From CAZCTC01 sp964501335 (lineage in GTDB: Bacteria > Chloroflexota > Anaerolineae > B4-G1 > SLSP01), in assembly GCA_964501335.1 (NCBI GenBank), contig CAZCTC010000042.1:4067-68066 (forward strand): a DNA stretch of 64,000 nt, written 5' to 3'. The notes beneath the pieces were generated by a model. It worked only from the letters and a program-made list of their open reading frames with translations, was not told the origin of the DNA and made no database searches. Below, in pieces: positions 44,452 to 51,680 of the stretch. The position numbers were made by a program, and so were the translations under genes. Numbering within the stretch: the stretch's first letter is position 1; the number at the start of each line of letters is the position of its first letter.

Positions 44452-44677
44452 CTGAAAATAGCCCGGCTTAAGGTGCGACGCACTTTCTATCCATAAACCA
44501 CCCATTCAAACGGACCCATCTGAAGGCAAGCCACCGGGCCTTGCAAGATCAGAGTGCGTTGCACCTCTGTGGGAAATCACCCGCACAAGACCCATTCCCC
44601 ATAAGAAACGCCGCGCTCGATGGGGCGGGAGTTTTTTGTTGATGTTGGGGTGCGCCTCAGAAGGCGCACCCCAACAT
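44452..44677 (-). repeat. Long variant of the palindromic intergenic module
   Basis: Nearly identical over its length to 783-1017, but the hairpin at 44642-44677 is different: ATGTTGGGGTGCGCCT. It shows that the body is conserved while both hairpin arms have changed together. Confidence 0.85.
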
Positions 44678-44747
44678 GTCCCTTTTCCAGAGCCGCCCCG
44701 GCGGCGCAGGTTGTCTACTTGCTACGGTCTATTTCACACGCTTCCCC

Positions 44748-45425
44748 TCAGGCTGGGACTCCCCCCGCTTTAATCTGGGAGTGCGCCGTCACCAGCACCC
44801 GATAGACCGTCAGTGCATAGGTGATCAACCCGGTCCCCAAATACAAACTCAAAGCAAATGGAGTCCGGGAATCCGTTCCGGCCAGAAATCCATGAACCGT
44901 CACCAGCAAATATAAGCCAAAACTGAGGTAATGCAACCACCGCCAGCTCCGAAAACCGATCCACCGCCGCACCTGATCACTGAGCGCCAGCGCCAACATC
45001 CCGTAAAATCCCAGTTGCCCCAATCCCACCCACAAAGTGCGATAGCTTCCCATGGCAAACGGCACCACCACCTGCCCCAAAGAAAAGTTCAAATAACAGT
45101 CGCCCAATAAGACCAGCGCATGCAACCCCGCATAGATCAACGCCAGCACCGTAACAAATTTGTGCACCGCCAACGCCCGCGCCGCTCCGGGCCACGAACG
45201 CGCCGCCTTACTCGTCAACAACAGCCCGAAAACCACCGCAAGCCACAACAATCCATAAGCGATAAATCCGCCCGCCCGGGCCAGATACCAGTAAGCCTGC
45301 CCGCTCACCGCCGAAGCCCACAAATCCGGCATTGACGACGCCAGCCCCCCTACCGCTAACGCCCCCACCACACCGCCCACCCCGCCCCAAACTACAACCT
45401 TCAGCTTTGATTCAACTGCGTCCAT
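44748..45425 (-). CDS. Ferric-reductase-like transmembrane protein
   Basis: 225 residues, six or seven membrane helices, one cytochrome-b-type ferric reductase-like domain without the FAD/NAD(P)H module. Candidate haem ligands: His88 (ALAVHKFVTVL), His102 (AGLHALVLLG), His164 (WRWLHYLSFG) and His178 (LVTVHGFLAG), spaced as expected for two haems. Related proteins include YedZ/MsrQ-like subunits. The start has CAGGAGGTTTTAAC, with the site inside the end of the upstream apbE gene one base away. Together with ApbE it suggests transmembrane electron transfer to a flavinylated partner. Confidence 0.83.
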   Translation of the reverse strand: MDAVESKLKVVVWGGVGGVVGALAVGGLASSMPDLWASAVSGQAYWYLARAGGFIAYGLLWLAVVFGLLLTSKAARSWPGAARALAVHKFVTVLALIYAGLHALVLLGDCYLNFSLGQVVVPFAMGSYRTLWVGLGQLGFYGMLALALSDQVRRWIGFRSWRWLHYLSFGLYLLVTVHGFLAGTDSRTPFALSLYLGTGLITYALTVYRVLVTAHSQIKAGGVPA

Positions 45426-45426
45426 G

Positions 45427-46365
45427 TTAAAACCTCCTGTAATTCACCGTCCCCGGGGTCGTCCAATGCCGCCCCGCTGAATCGATCAACAGCCCGTCCA
45501 GCTCCGGCCGGGCCGCCAGATAAGCCAGACCCGCTTCGCGTCCCAACACCATCACCACCAGTGCATGGAGATCGGCCTGGGCCGCATCCGGCGCCACCAC
45601 CGTCGCCGTGCAGAGATCGGTCTCCGCAGGGCGTTGCCGATGCGGATCGATCAGGTGATGCACTTCCACCGTTCCCCGCCGCCAGTACCGATGATCGATC
45701 CCCGAGGTCGCTACCCCCCGATCCCGCACCCACCACTCCGCCGCCGGCTGCCGGCCCCCATGCGGGTCCGCCACATCCACCCGCCAGCCCGGCTGCTCCG
45801 GCAACGCCCCCCGCGCCTCCAAATCGCCGCCGGCATCGATCAAACAGGGCCCCAGATCGGCCAGCATCCCGGCCGCCCGGGCAGCGGCCCACCCCTTCGC
45901 CATCCCGCCCAGATCCACCTTCACCCCCGGCGGCAACGTCACCGAGCGCGTCCGCGGATCGCATTCGATTTCCCGCCAGCCGGCAAGCCCCCCCGCCATC
46001 TCAACAGGAAGCTCTTCCCGATCCAGCCCCGCAGCGAAAGTGCGATCGTACCCCGCCGCCATCAACGCCGGCAACACCGTCGGATCGTACACCCCCCCCG
46101 TGGCCCGGACGGCGGCCAGAGCCGCCGTCAGCGCATCCCACAACAATCCACTCACGGGCACCGCCAGCCCCGGGCGGGCATTGAGCCGGCTCAACTCACT
46201 CTGCGGCTGGAACCGGCTGAGCGTCGCCTCCACCACCTCCATCCAGCTCCGTACCAGTTCCAGCCGCTCCCGGGCCGGTAGATCGTCGGAAGTCACCACC
46301 GAGGCCTGCATCCGACAACCCATCGCCCGAAACTCCAGTTGATGTAACTTCAATTCGCCCGCCAT
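45427..46365 (-). CDS. apbE: FAD:protein FMN transferase
   Basis: 312 residues. ApbE transfers FMN from FAD to a Thr or Ser of target proteins (RnfG/NqrC-type or FMN-binding domains) using Mg2+. Hallmarks: MGCRMQASV near the start, LSRLNARPG, YDPTVLPAL, KVDLGGMAKGWAAARAAG (Gly-rich FAD-binding), LIDAGGDLEARG and GVATSGIDHRYW...HHLIDPHRQRP. Start at 46365 behind TAAGGAGGCGGCG. No signal peptide, so it may act in the cytoplasm. An obvious target protein with the D.(x)SGA[ST] acceptor motif is not among its neighbours, yet its close linkage to the ferric-reductase-like protein and two small anchored proteins suggests one electron-transfer system. Confidence 0.93.
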   Translation of the reverse strand: MAGELKLHQLEFRAMGCRMQASVVTSDDLPARERLELVRSWMEVVEATLSRFQPQSELSRLNARPGLAVPVSGLLWDALTAALAAVRATGGVYDPTVLPALMAAGYDRTFAAGLDREELPVEMAGGLAGWREIECDPRTRSVTLPPGVKVDLGGMAKGWAAARAAGMLADLGPCLIDAGGDLEARGALPEQPGWRVDVADPHGGRQPAAEWWVRDRGVATSGIDHRYWRRGTVEVHHLIDPHRQRPAETDLCTATVVAPDAAQADLHALVVMVLGREAGLAYLAARPELDGLLIDSAGRHWTTPGTVNYRRF

Positions 46366-46407
46366 CGCCGCCTCCTTAGCCCCATCCCCCAACAGACCGC
46401 TCCCGCT

Positions 46408-46719
46408 TTACCGGGACGAGCGCGTCGTCGCCGGCGGCGCGGGATTCCCGGCCGCGGGCTGACTGACGATCACCGCCGGCGTCGGGGCCGCCTCCGGAAC
46501 TGCCATCGGCGGATCATAAAGAGCCTGAGCATAGTTCTGCAACGCCGCCACGGTCGGAATAGGCGGCAATGCCCCCCCCGCCGGTTGCACGGCCACCGGT
46601 TCCACCGGCGGCGTCACCGGCTCCGGCTTCTGCCGCGCCAACCAAGTCCATCCCCACAACCACGCCCCCAACGAAACCACCACCAATCCGATTTTCAACC
46701 CTCGATTTTGCTCAGTCAT
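46408..46719 (-). CDS. Small anchored proline-rich protein
   Basis: 103 residues. A membrane segment (about residues 8-28, IGLVVVSLGAWLWGWTWLA) is followed by a low-complexity Pro/Ala/Val tail. YAQALYDPPMAVPEAAPTPA is the only non-repetitive piece. The start overlaps the preceding gene's end by 8 bases with GGGAGG upstream. No family recognised. Its place between the other small anchored protein and apbE suggests it belongs to the same membrane assembly. Confidence 0.72.
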   Translation of the reverse strand: MTEQNRGLKIGLVVVSLGAWLWGWTWLARQKPEPVTPPVEPVAVQPAGGALPPIPTVAALQNYAQALYDPPMAVPEAAPTPAVIVSQPAAGNPAPPATTRSSR

Positions 46720-47101
46720 CGTGACCCTCCCCCTGCTCGGATTCTTCCTCGTGCTGCTCCGACTCTTCTCGCTGTTCCGGTTCCGTTCGAGACGGCGGCT
46801 CCGCCGGCCCTAAAATCACCGGATTCTCCACAACAGGCGCCGGCGGAATCTGCGCCTGCGCCCGCAACGTCGCCAGTTGCGCATTCGCCTGTTGAATCCG
46901 GCGATTGGCCTCGATCAGCCGGGCCTGATATTCCTGATCGCGCGCCAGCCAGGCCGCCGTGCCGTCCGCCGTCACAGCCGGGCTGGAAACCGGCGCCGGA
47001 ACCGGAGCAGGGGCAAAAACCGACCACACCAGCCAGCTCCCCATGCCCAGCACAAAAGCCGTCAAACCCGCCGTTACCATCAACGCCATTTTCGGTCCCA
47101 T
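46712..47101 (-). CDS. Small anchored coiled-coil protein with acidic tail
   Basis: 129 residues, start behind TCAGGAGGGCGATC. One membrane segment (about 5-30, MALMVTAGLTAFVLGMGSWL), a Pro-rich linker, a short coiled coil (about 52-85, ARDQEYQARLIEANRRIQQA) and a Glu/His-rich C-terminus (EPEQREESEQHEEESEQGEG). The charged tail could bind divalent metal. It is first in the operon that continues with the proline-rich protein, ApbE and the ferric-reductase-like protein. Unknown family. Confidence 0.72.
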   Translation of the reverse strand: MGPKMALMVTAGLTAFVLGMGSWLVWSVFAPAPVPAPVSSPAVTADGTAAWLARDQEYQARLIEANRRIQQANAQLATLRAQAQIPPAPVVENPVILGPAEPPSRTEPEQREESEQHEEESEQGEGHDD

Positions 47102-47225
47102 GATCGCCCTCCTGAAAAGGTAAGTAAGTTTCCCTGACGGTTTTACTATAGGCGATTTCAAGTCAGCGGTGGTTAATAGTGGTTTAACTTTCTGTTAAGA
47201 GGAAATTAAGCGAAAAAACAGATAT

Positions 47226-47261
47226 ACAAATTCGCCCGCCGTTTCCGGCGAGCGAATTTGT
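47226..47261. terminator. Hairpin after the pyruvate-kinase-like gene
   Basis: Stem ACAAATTCGCCCGCCG with loop TTTC and one mismatch, 27 bp beyond the stop at 47288 on the minus strand. It resembles the palindrome family and probably separates this operon from the ApbE cluster. Confidence 0.65.
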
Positions 47262-47287
47262 AAAAAGCGCTTTATTCTGTCGGCCAG

Positions 47288-48277
47288 CTACTTCTTTTTA
47301 AACATGGCCGCCGTCTGACAGCACTCCAGCGGATACTGCCCCATCGCCGTCTCATCCGAAAGCACTACCCCGGCATAGCCCCGTTGCAAGGCCTCATAAA
47401 GATAGCACACCTCAGATCGGGTAGCATTGAGATGCTCTACCATATGTTCCAACACCTGCCCCGCCATCAAAACCGGCTTGCCGTACTCGCGAACCCGCAG
47501 TGAAAAATCCGCGACCGCTTCCGCCATCTCTGCAATTCCCAGCTCAGCCCCTAAATCGCCGCGACAGAGCCACAACGCATCGGCAGACTCAGCAATCGCC
47601 TGCACATCGACCAACGCCGGACGCCGCTCCAGCTTGGCAATCAAATAAGCCGCCGGACCGAAAACCGCCCGGTAATTGGCCATCTCCTTCGCATCCCGGA
47701 CATAAGAAACGGCATAGCGGATAAAGCTCAACGAACTGGTCTGCGCCATAATCTGCTGATCCTTATCGCCCAACACCTCCTGACGATAATCAGAAGCCGT
47801 GAAGGTGACCCCTTTGCGTGGGCTGATCCATCCTCCCACCCGTACCCGCGCCTGAAGTCGATCCGCCTCCAGAGATTCCACCGCCAGTCGAATCCGGGCA
47901 TCGTTCAACACCAGTTCGCCGTTGGAAACCGCCGCCGCCTGGAAAAAATCACGATGCGGCACCGGCAACACTCCGGGCGTCTCAGCCTTCTCCCCATAAA
48001 TCAACGTCACCGACGCCCCCACCGGAAGCTCAAACGGGGCAAACTCCCCCACCCGCCATTTACTGCCCTGCAAATCGAGGATCAACGGCAACTCAGGATA
48101 ACCGGTAGCCAGAAAAGGACCGAATTTATCCAGCCAGGCACCCAGTTGTAACAGTGAAAGATGTGAGGTATTCAGGCGAAAAGCCGTTACCCCGGCCGCC
48201 CGCATGAACTCCCAAAGCTTTGGATCTTCGCTGTGAGGACCTAACGTAGCAACAATTTCATACTGCATAAATTTCAC
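47288..48277 (-). CDS. Short pyruvate-kinase-like protein
   Basis: 329 residues against about 470 for full pyruvate kinase; the C-terminal allosteric domain is missing. Barrel motifs are recognisable but altered: YEIVATLGPHSEDPKLWEFM, AFRLNTSHLSL, LDLQGSKWRVGEF (usual DLKGPEIR), ISPRKGVTFTASD, LIAKLERRPALVDVQAIAES, WLCRGDLGAELGI and VVLSDETAMGQYP. The catalytic-Lys and Mg2+ Glu/Asp regions are partly kept, so activity is possible but specificity may differ. The GTG at 48277 overlaps the stop of the ferritin-like gene (GTGA); an ATG 3 codons later is the alternative. Last in an operon with ferritin-like, TPR-like and fibre-like proteins. Confidence 0.82.
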   Translation of the reverse strand: MKFMQYEIVATLGPHSEDPKLWEFMRAAGVTAFRLNTSHLSLLQLGAWLDKFGPFLATGYPELPLILDLQGSKWRVGEFAPFELPVGASVTLIYGEKAETPGVLPVPHRDFFQAAAVSNGELVLNDARIRLAVESLEADRLQARVRVGGWISPRKGVTFTASDYRQEVLGDKDQQIMAQTSSLSFIRYAVSYVRDAKEMANYRAVFGPAAYLIAKLERRPALVDVQAIAESADALWLCRGDLGAELGIAEMAEAVADFSLRVREYGKPVLMAGQVLEHMVEHLNATRSEVCYLYEALQRGYAGVVLSDETAMGQYPLECCQTAAMFKKK

Positions 48278-48780
48278 GCTTTATGGACCGCTAAAATACT
48301 CCGCCGGACCCCGATGCCACGAAACTGCGTTGGGAAATCGGTAAGCATACGGCTGATATGATGCTTCAACTGCACCCGCAAAAAGGCCTGGGTCTTCTCA
48401 TTGTCCGCAAAATGGTCGATCAAAAACTCGCAAACGGCATTGGTCTCGCCGCCTTCCAACTCATTCGCCAGCTGATAGGCATCTTCGAGGTTCTTAACCC
48501 GGGCCACCAACTCATCCAACGACACGGCCAACGCCTGCCCGGCCATCGCCAGCATCCCTTTCTCCGCCGACTGAAAAAGCTGCTCGACCGGCTGTCGATC
48601 CCGCATTTCCGTCAGCCATTGCGCATGACCGGCTTCTTCCTGAGCATAGATCAGCCAGAAAGCCGCCACATCCGGCTGCGCGGCGAACAGTTCCGCCAAT
48701 CGCCGATAAAAAACCTCGGCCAGTCGCTCAGCCTCAATAGCCATCGTAAATAATTCGCCTACCGTTGATTCCTCGGCCAT
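48274..48780 (-). CDS. Ferritin-like / rubrerythrin-like protein
   Basis: 168 residues, start behind ATGGAGGTTGGACT. Four-helix-bundle pattern with Glu and His at diiron-like positions: TMAIEAERLAEVFYRRLAEL (Glu in helix 1), YAQEEAGHAQWL (the E..H motif in helix 2) and FLIDHFADNEKTQAFLRVQL (Glu in helix 4). This is the rubrerythrin/DUF2202-like ferritin fold. It could be a diiron oxidase or peroxidase. No rubredoxin domain is fused. Stop overlaps the start of the pyruvate-kinase-like gene. Confidence 0.8.
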   Translation of the reverse strand: MAEESTVGELFTMAIEAERLAEVFYRRLAELFAAQPDVAAFWLIYAQEEAGHAQWLTEMRDRQPVEQLFQSAEKGMLAMAGQALAVSLDELVARVKNLEDAYQLANELEGGETNAVCEFLIDHFADNEKTQAFLRVQLKHHISRMLTDFPTQFRGIGVRRSILAVHKA

Positions 48781-48861
48781 AGTCCAACCTCCATTACAAA
48801 GGTTTTCGCCCCCCATCTTACCCCAGCTCCCAATTTCGGCAAATTAAATAAATAAATCCGA

Positions 48862-49473
48862 TCACCCCATCCAGACTACATTCCAGGGAGCCCCGCTGCC
48901 CAAAGGCACCGCCCCCAGCTCGCCTCGGAAATCACTCCAGACAATCTCCCCGCCCGCCGTGACGGTAAAACGGCTGGCCGGTTGCAACTCCAGCCGAATG
49001 GTAAACTCCCAATCCCGCGCCGGCACGACCTCGCTCTCCGGCAAAGAGGCCAGCGCTTCTGCCACCACACTATCCGATGCCACATCCAACGTCGCCTCCA
49101 TAGCCGCCGCGCACTCCAAAAGCCGCCGCGCCCGCCCCGACTCCCCAATCCGGGCCAGAATTCCTCCCACCTGAACCAGCGTCTGCACGGTCGGAAGATC
49201 CGGCGATTGTTGCTGCTGAATGGCGCCTACAGCATCCAGAAAAGCCGTGCTCTGTTCCGTTTCCCCGTGCAGGGCAAACAACAGCCCGACCTGATAACAA
49301 ATCGCCGAATACCACTCGGCATTGCTGTCCAGCTGTCGTAACACATCCAGGCACTGAGCAAACCAGGCCAGCGACTGATTGTCGTCCTTCTTCTCATAAG
49401 CCGTCATTCCCTCAGTATATAAACGCTGGACCAGTTCCCCCAACATTTCAGGCGACATCGGTTGAGAATCCAT
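48862..49473 (-). CDS. TPR-like protein
   Basis: 203 residues, start behind AGGGGGTGAAG. The first 150 residues are helical with tetratricopeptide-like spacing (YTEGMTAYEKKDDNQSLAWF, YSAICYQVGLLFALHGETEQ, VQTLVQVGGILARIGESGRA). The final 50 form a different, probably beta-rich end (WEFTIRLELQPASRFTVTAG). No catalytic motif. It lies 9 bp downstream of the secreted fibre-like protein gene, so the two are probably co-translated; it may be an intracellular adaptor for that gene set. Confidence 0.7.
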   Translation of the reverse strand: MDSQPMSPEMLGELVQRLYTEGMTAYEKKDDNQSLAWFAQCLDVLRQLDSNAEWYSAICYQVGLLFALHGETEQSTAFLDAVGAIQQQQSPDLPTVQTLVQVGGILARIGESGRARRLLECAAAMEATLDVASDSVVAEALASLPESEVVPARDWEFTIRLELQPASRFTVTAGGEIVWSDFRGELGAVPLGSGAPWNVVWMG

Positions 49474-49482
49474 CTTCACCCC

Positions 49483-51033
49483 CTAATCCATCGTAATGAG
49501 CACCGGAATAAAGCCCTCACCCTTCAAGAGCTCACCCATCGCTTTTCCAATAATCGATCCTATCTGCGGAGAAATCGCCTTCATCGCATACCCCGGCCGC
49601 GAAGAAGCTACCAACAGATCGCCCGGCTGGATCGGACCGGATGAGGCATCCACGCGGATCATCCGATAGGACCCCAACGTCACCAGCGTCAAATAGCCGC
49701 CCGGGGCAATTCCCGTCCCTTTAGCCACCACCGCCGTCTCGGCCGTCACATGGGGCAACTCCACCGTCTCCGCCGAATCGGCGGCCTGAGCATTCCACCC
49801 TGCCGGCACCGCAAACGGTTGATCCACCACCCCGGCAACCCGCGTCGTCCCGGCCGCATCGGCCTTGCGCACCCGAATAACGGGAATATCCCCGCTGACC
49901 GGATCGGCATAACCGGTAATCATCACCACATCGCCCGTCTCCAACGGTTCATCGCCGTCATTGATCGCCACATCGACCACATAGCCGGTCTTGGCCCCAC
50001 TCACATAAAGCGTCCCATTGACATAAAGCCCGGGATAACCCGAACCGTTGTAATTGTTAATCCGGGCTCCATACGCCGTTGCAGACGAGGTTCGTGCCGA
50101 CAACCCGTCAAGATCACGGCTGTAAAATGAACCGCCATAACCGCTTGTGCTGTTGCCGACCACCCCATTGCCGCTGTCGCTTTCACCGTACACCCCGGAA
50201 GCCGTCCAGGCGCCGCTGTCGTCATCGCCGACACCATAGACCCCGGCTCCGTTTTCACTACGGCCGTACACCCCGGGGGCAAAACTATTGGGATGAGCCG
50301 CCTGCGCCGAGCTGTGCCCGTAAACCCCGATGCCGCTGTAACTGTCAAAATAGCCGGCATAGCCCCGCGCCTGCGTCGATCCCCCGTCGTAGCCATAAAC
50401 GGCATACCCGTCCTGCGAATACCCCATAATGGGAATACCGTCGGGACTGGTGGCCGAAACCGCCACCCCCGAAGCCGACTTCGCCGAAAGTCCCCCGCCC
50501 CAGGTCGGATCGGTATTTTCAAGATTGAGCACAAAATTCCCGCTTCCCATATAACCGGTTACCACGGCCCCCGGCCGCAGACTCCAGGCATACGGCACCG
50601 CCATGATCGGTTGCCGCGGCAGCACGGTATAAGCCCCCGTGCTGCTGCCCGGCCGCACCTCCACCTGCATCCAGCGCGGACTGCCCGTGAAAATCGTATT
50701 CAAAGCCGCCGGCGCCAGATTGACCGCAAACAATCCCCGGCTCACGGTCAGATCGTCCTTCCATTCCGGCCCGCCGACCACATTGCCGTTCACATCCGAG
50801 TCATAGATCACAAAACGGAAATCGTACACGCCGTTGGCCGGCTGCCCGCCGTCCACCAATTGCCCCTGATAAGTGAAAAAACCGGTCGCATCCCCCCCGC
50901 CCCCGGTCAATTCATTCGAAAACTGGCCGCCCGGTCCCTGGGCCAACACCACGCTCAGAGATCCCAGCAAAGCCAGCAATCCCAAAGTCACACCCAGCCA
51001 CAACCACCGCTTGTTCCAGCCACGAATGTTCAT
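49483..51033 (-). CDS. Secreted fibre-like repeat protein
   Basis: 516 residues. Signal peptide about 5-31 (WLWLGVTLGLLALLGSLSVVLAQ). Residues 45-150 form a conserved N-terminal domain (FFTYQGQLVDGGQPANGVYD, RWMQVEVRPGSS, VLPRQPIMAVPYAWSL) typical of large secreted bacterial proteins. The middle (about 165-330) is a Gly/Tyr-rich repeat array with 'G.GVYG.S' (GVYGHSS, GVYGRSENGAGVYG, GVYGESDSGNGVVG), like phage-tail-fibre repeats. The C-terminal 150 residues form a beta-rich domain (GDVVMITGYADPVSGD, AVVAKGTGIAPGGYL, GDLLVASSRPGYAMKA) resembling peptidase-G2/tail-spike ends. Start at 51033 with AGAGGAGGTTGGTG. Likely an extracellular fibre; first gene of its operon. Confidence 0.83.
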   Translation of the reverse strand: MNIRGWNKRWLWLGVTLGLLALLGSLSVVLAQGPGGQFSNELTGGGGDATGFFTYQGQLVDGGQPANGVYDFRFVIYDSDVNGNVVGGPEWKDDLTVSRGLFAVNLAPAALNTIFTGSPRWMQVEVRPGSSTGAYTVLPRQPIMAVPYAWSLRPGAVVTGYMGSGNFVLNLENTDPTWGGGLSAKSASGVAVSATSPDGIPIMGYSQDGYAVYGYDGGSTQARGYAGYFDSYSGIGVYGHSSAQAAHPNSFAPGVYGRSENGAGVYGVGDDDSGAWTASGVYGESDSGNGVVGNSTSGYGGSFYSRDLDGLSARTSSATAYGARINNYNGSGYPGLYVNGTLYVSGAKTGYVVDVAINDGDEPLETGDVVMITGYADPVSGDIPVIRVRKADAAGTTRVAGVVDQPFAVPAGWNAQAADSAETVELPHVTAETAVVAKGTGIAPGGYLTLVTLGSYRMIRVDASSGPIQPGDLLVASSRPGYAMKAISPQIGSIIGKAMGELLKGEGFIPVLITMD

Positions 51034-51055
51034 CACCAACCTCCTCTTAAAGTAA

Positions 51056-51094
51056 AGCTATTTTTGCGCGCCTTTCGGGCGCGCAAAAATAGCT
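51056..51094. terminator. Palindromic hairpin
   Basis: Stem AGCTATTTTTGCGCGCC with a small TTTCG loop, between the fibre gene start and the 161-residue protein stop (both minus strand). It is a candidate terminator of the cargo operon; a second palindrome with a long loop (AATTCGCGCGC...GCGCGCGAATT, 51107-51144) follows. Confidence 0.7.
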
Positions 51095-51176
51095 TAATCT
51101 CAATCGAATTCGCGCGCCGCCCCGTAGGAGGCAGCGCGCGAATTTATTCATATGAATATGGAAAAACAGGGACGGC

Positions 51177-51662
51177 TCAGGGCCGCCCTTTATGAATGGG
51201 CTTGACCTTGGATTCCTGACGCGCCATCTCTTTGATCTCTTCAATCTGATCAAAGACCGCCGAAACAAACTGCTTGAAGAGCGCCTTGAACTGCTCCGGC
51301 GTAATAGAATCCAATGTCCAATGATAAACCGCCACCAACACATTTTCATCGCCGGTAACGGCAATGGCAAAGTTGGCCCCCGAAGTCTGCTCGGCATAGA
51401 ACTGCCGCATCAACAACGCCTCCAGGAACTTCTGATGGGGCGTATCCTTGAGAATCGCCAGCGCCGACGAAAAAGTGAACGAGTCCAGCGTCCGCGGCAT
51501 CGTCACTTCCACCAGCAACTGACCATCCGCCAGCCGGATCACCGAAGGCGGCATCGGAATGGTAATTCCACACCAGTTAGAAGAATCCAGCTTCAACGGC
51601 TCATCGGCGGCTGGATTGCTGACCGCAGCCAGCCCCGCATTAACGTCCTGGAATAACGACAT
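51177..51662 (-). CDS. Small chaperone-like or immunity-like partner protein
   Basis: 161 residues, cytosolic, start behind GGGAGGACCGGGCTGCT. Its alpha/beta pattern (WCGITIPMPPSVIRLADGQL, FSSALAILKDTPHQKFLEAL, ANFAIAVTGDENVLVAVYHW, TPEQFKALFKQFVSAVFDQI) is reminiscent of type III secretion chaperones of the CesT class and of DcrB-like proteins, but I cannot assign a family firmly. It lies 18 bp after the probable effector gene on the same transcript. That position fits either a loading chaperone or an immunity protein. Confidence 0.6.
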   Translation of the reverse strand: MSLFQDVNAGLAAVSNPAADEPLKLDSSNWCGITIPMPPSVIRLADGQLLVEVTMPRTLDSFTFSSALAILKDTPHQKFLEALLMRQFYAEQTSGANFAIAVTGDENVLVAVYHWTLDSITPEQFKALFKQFVSAVFDQIEEIKEMARQESKVKPIHKGRP

Positions 51663-51680
51663 AGCAGCCCGGTCCTCCCT

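Noticed and set aside
47288..48277. Pseudogene of pyruvate kinase
   Set aside because: It is short, but the frame is intact, codon use matches neighbours, and the start is coupled to the upstream gene; it looks like a maintained short form.
51107..51144. Terminator
   Set aside because: The arms AATTCGCGCGC/GCGCGCGAATT are perfect, but the GC-rich loop is 16 bases long and no U-tract is positioned well, so it was mentioned only as a palindrome.
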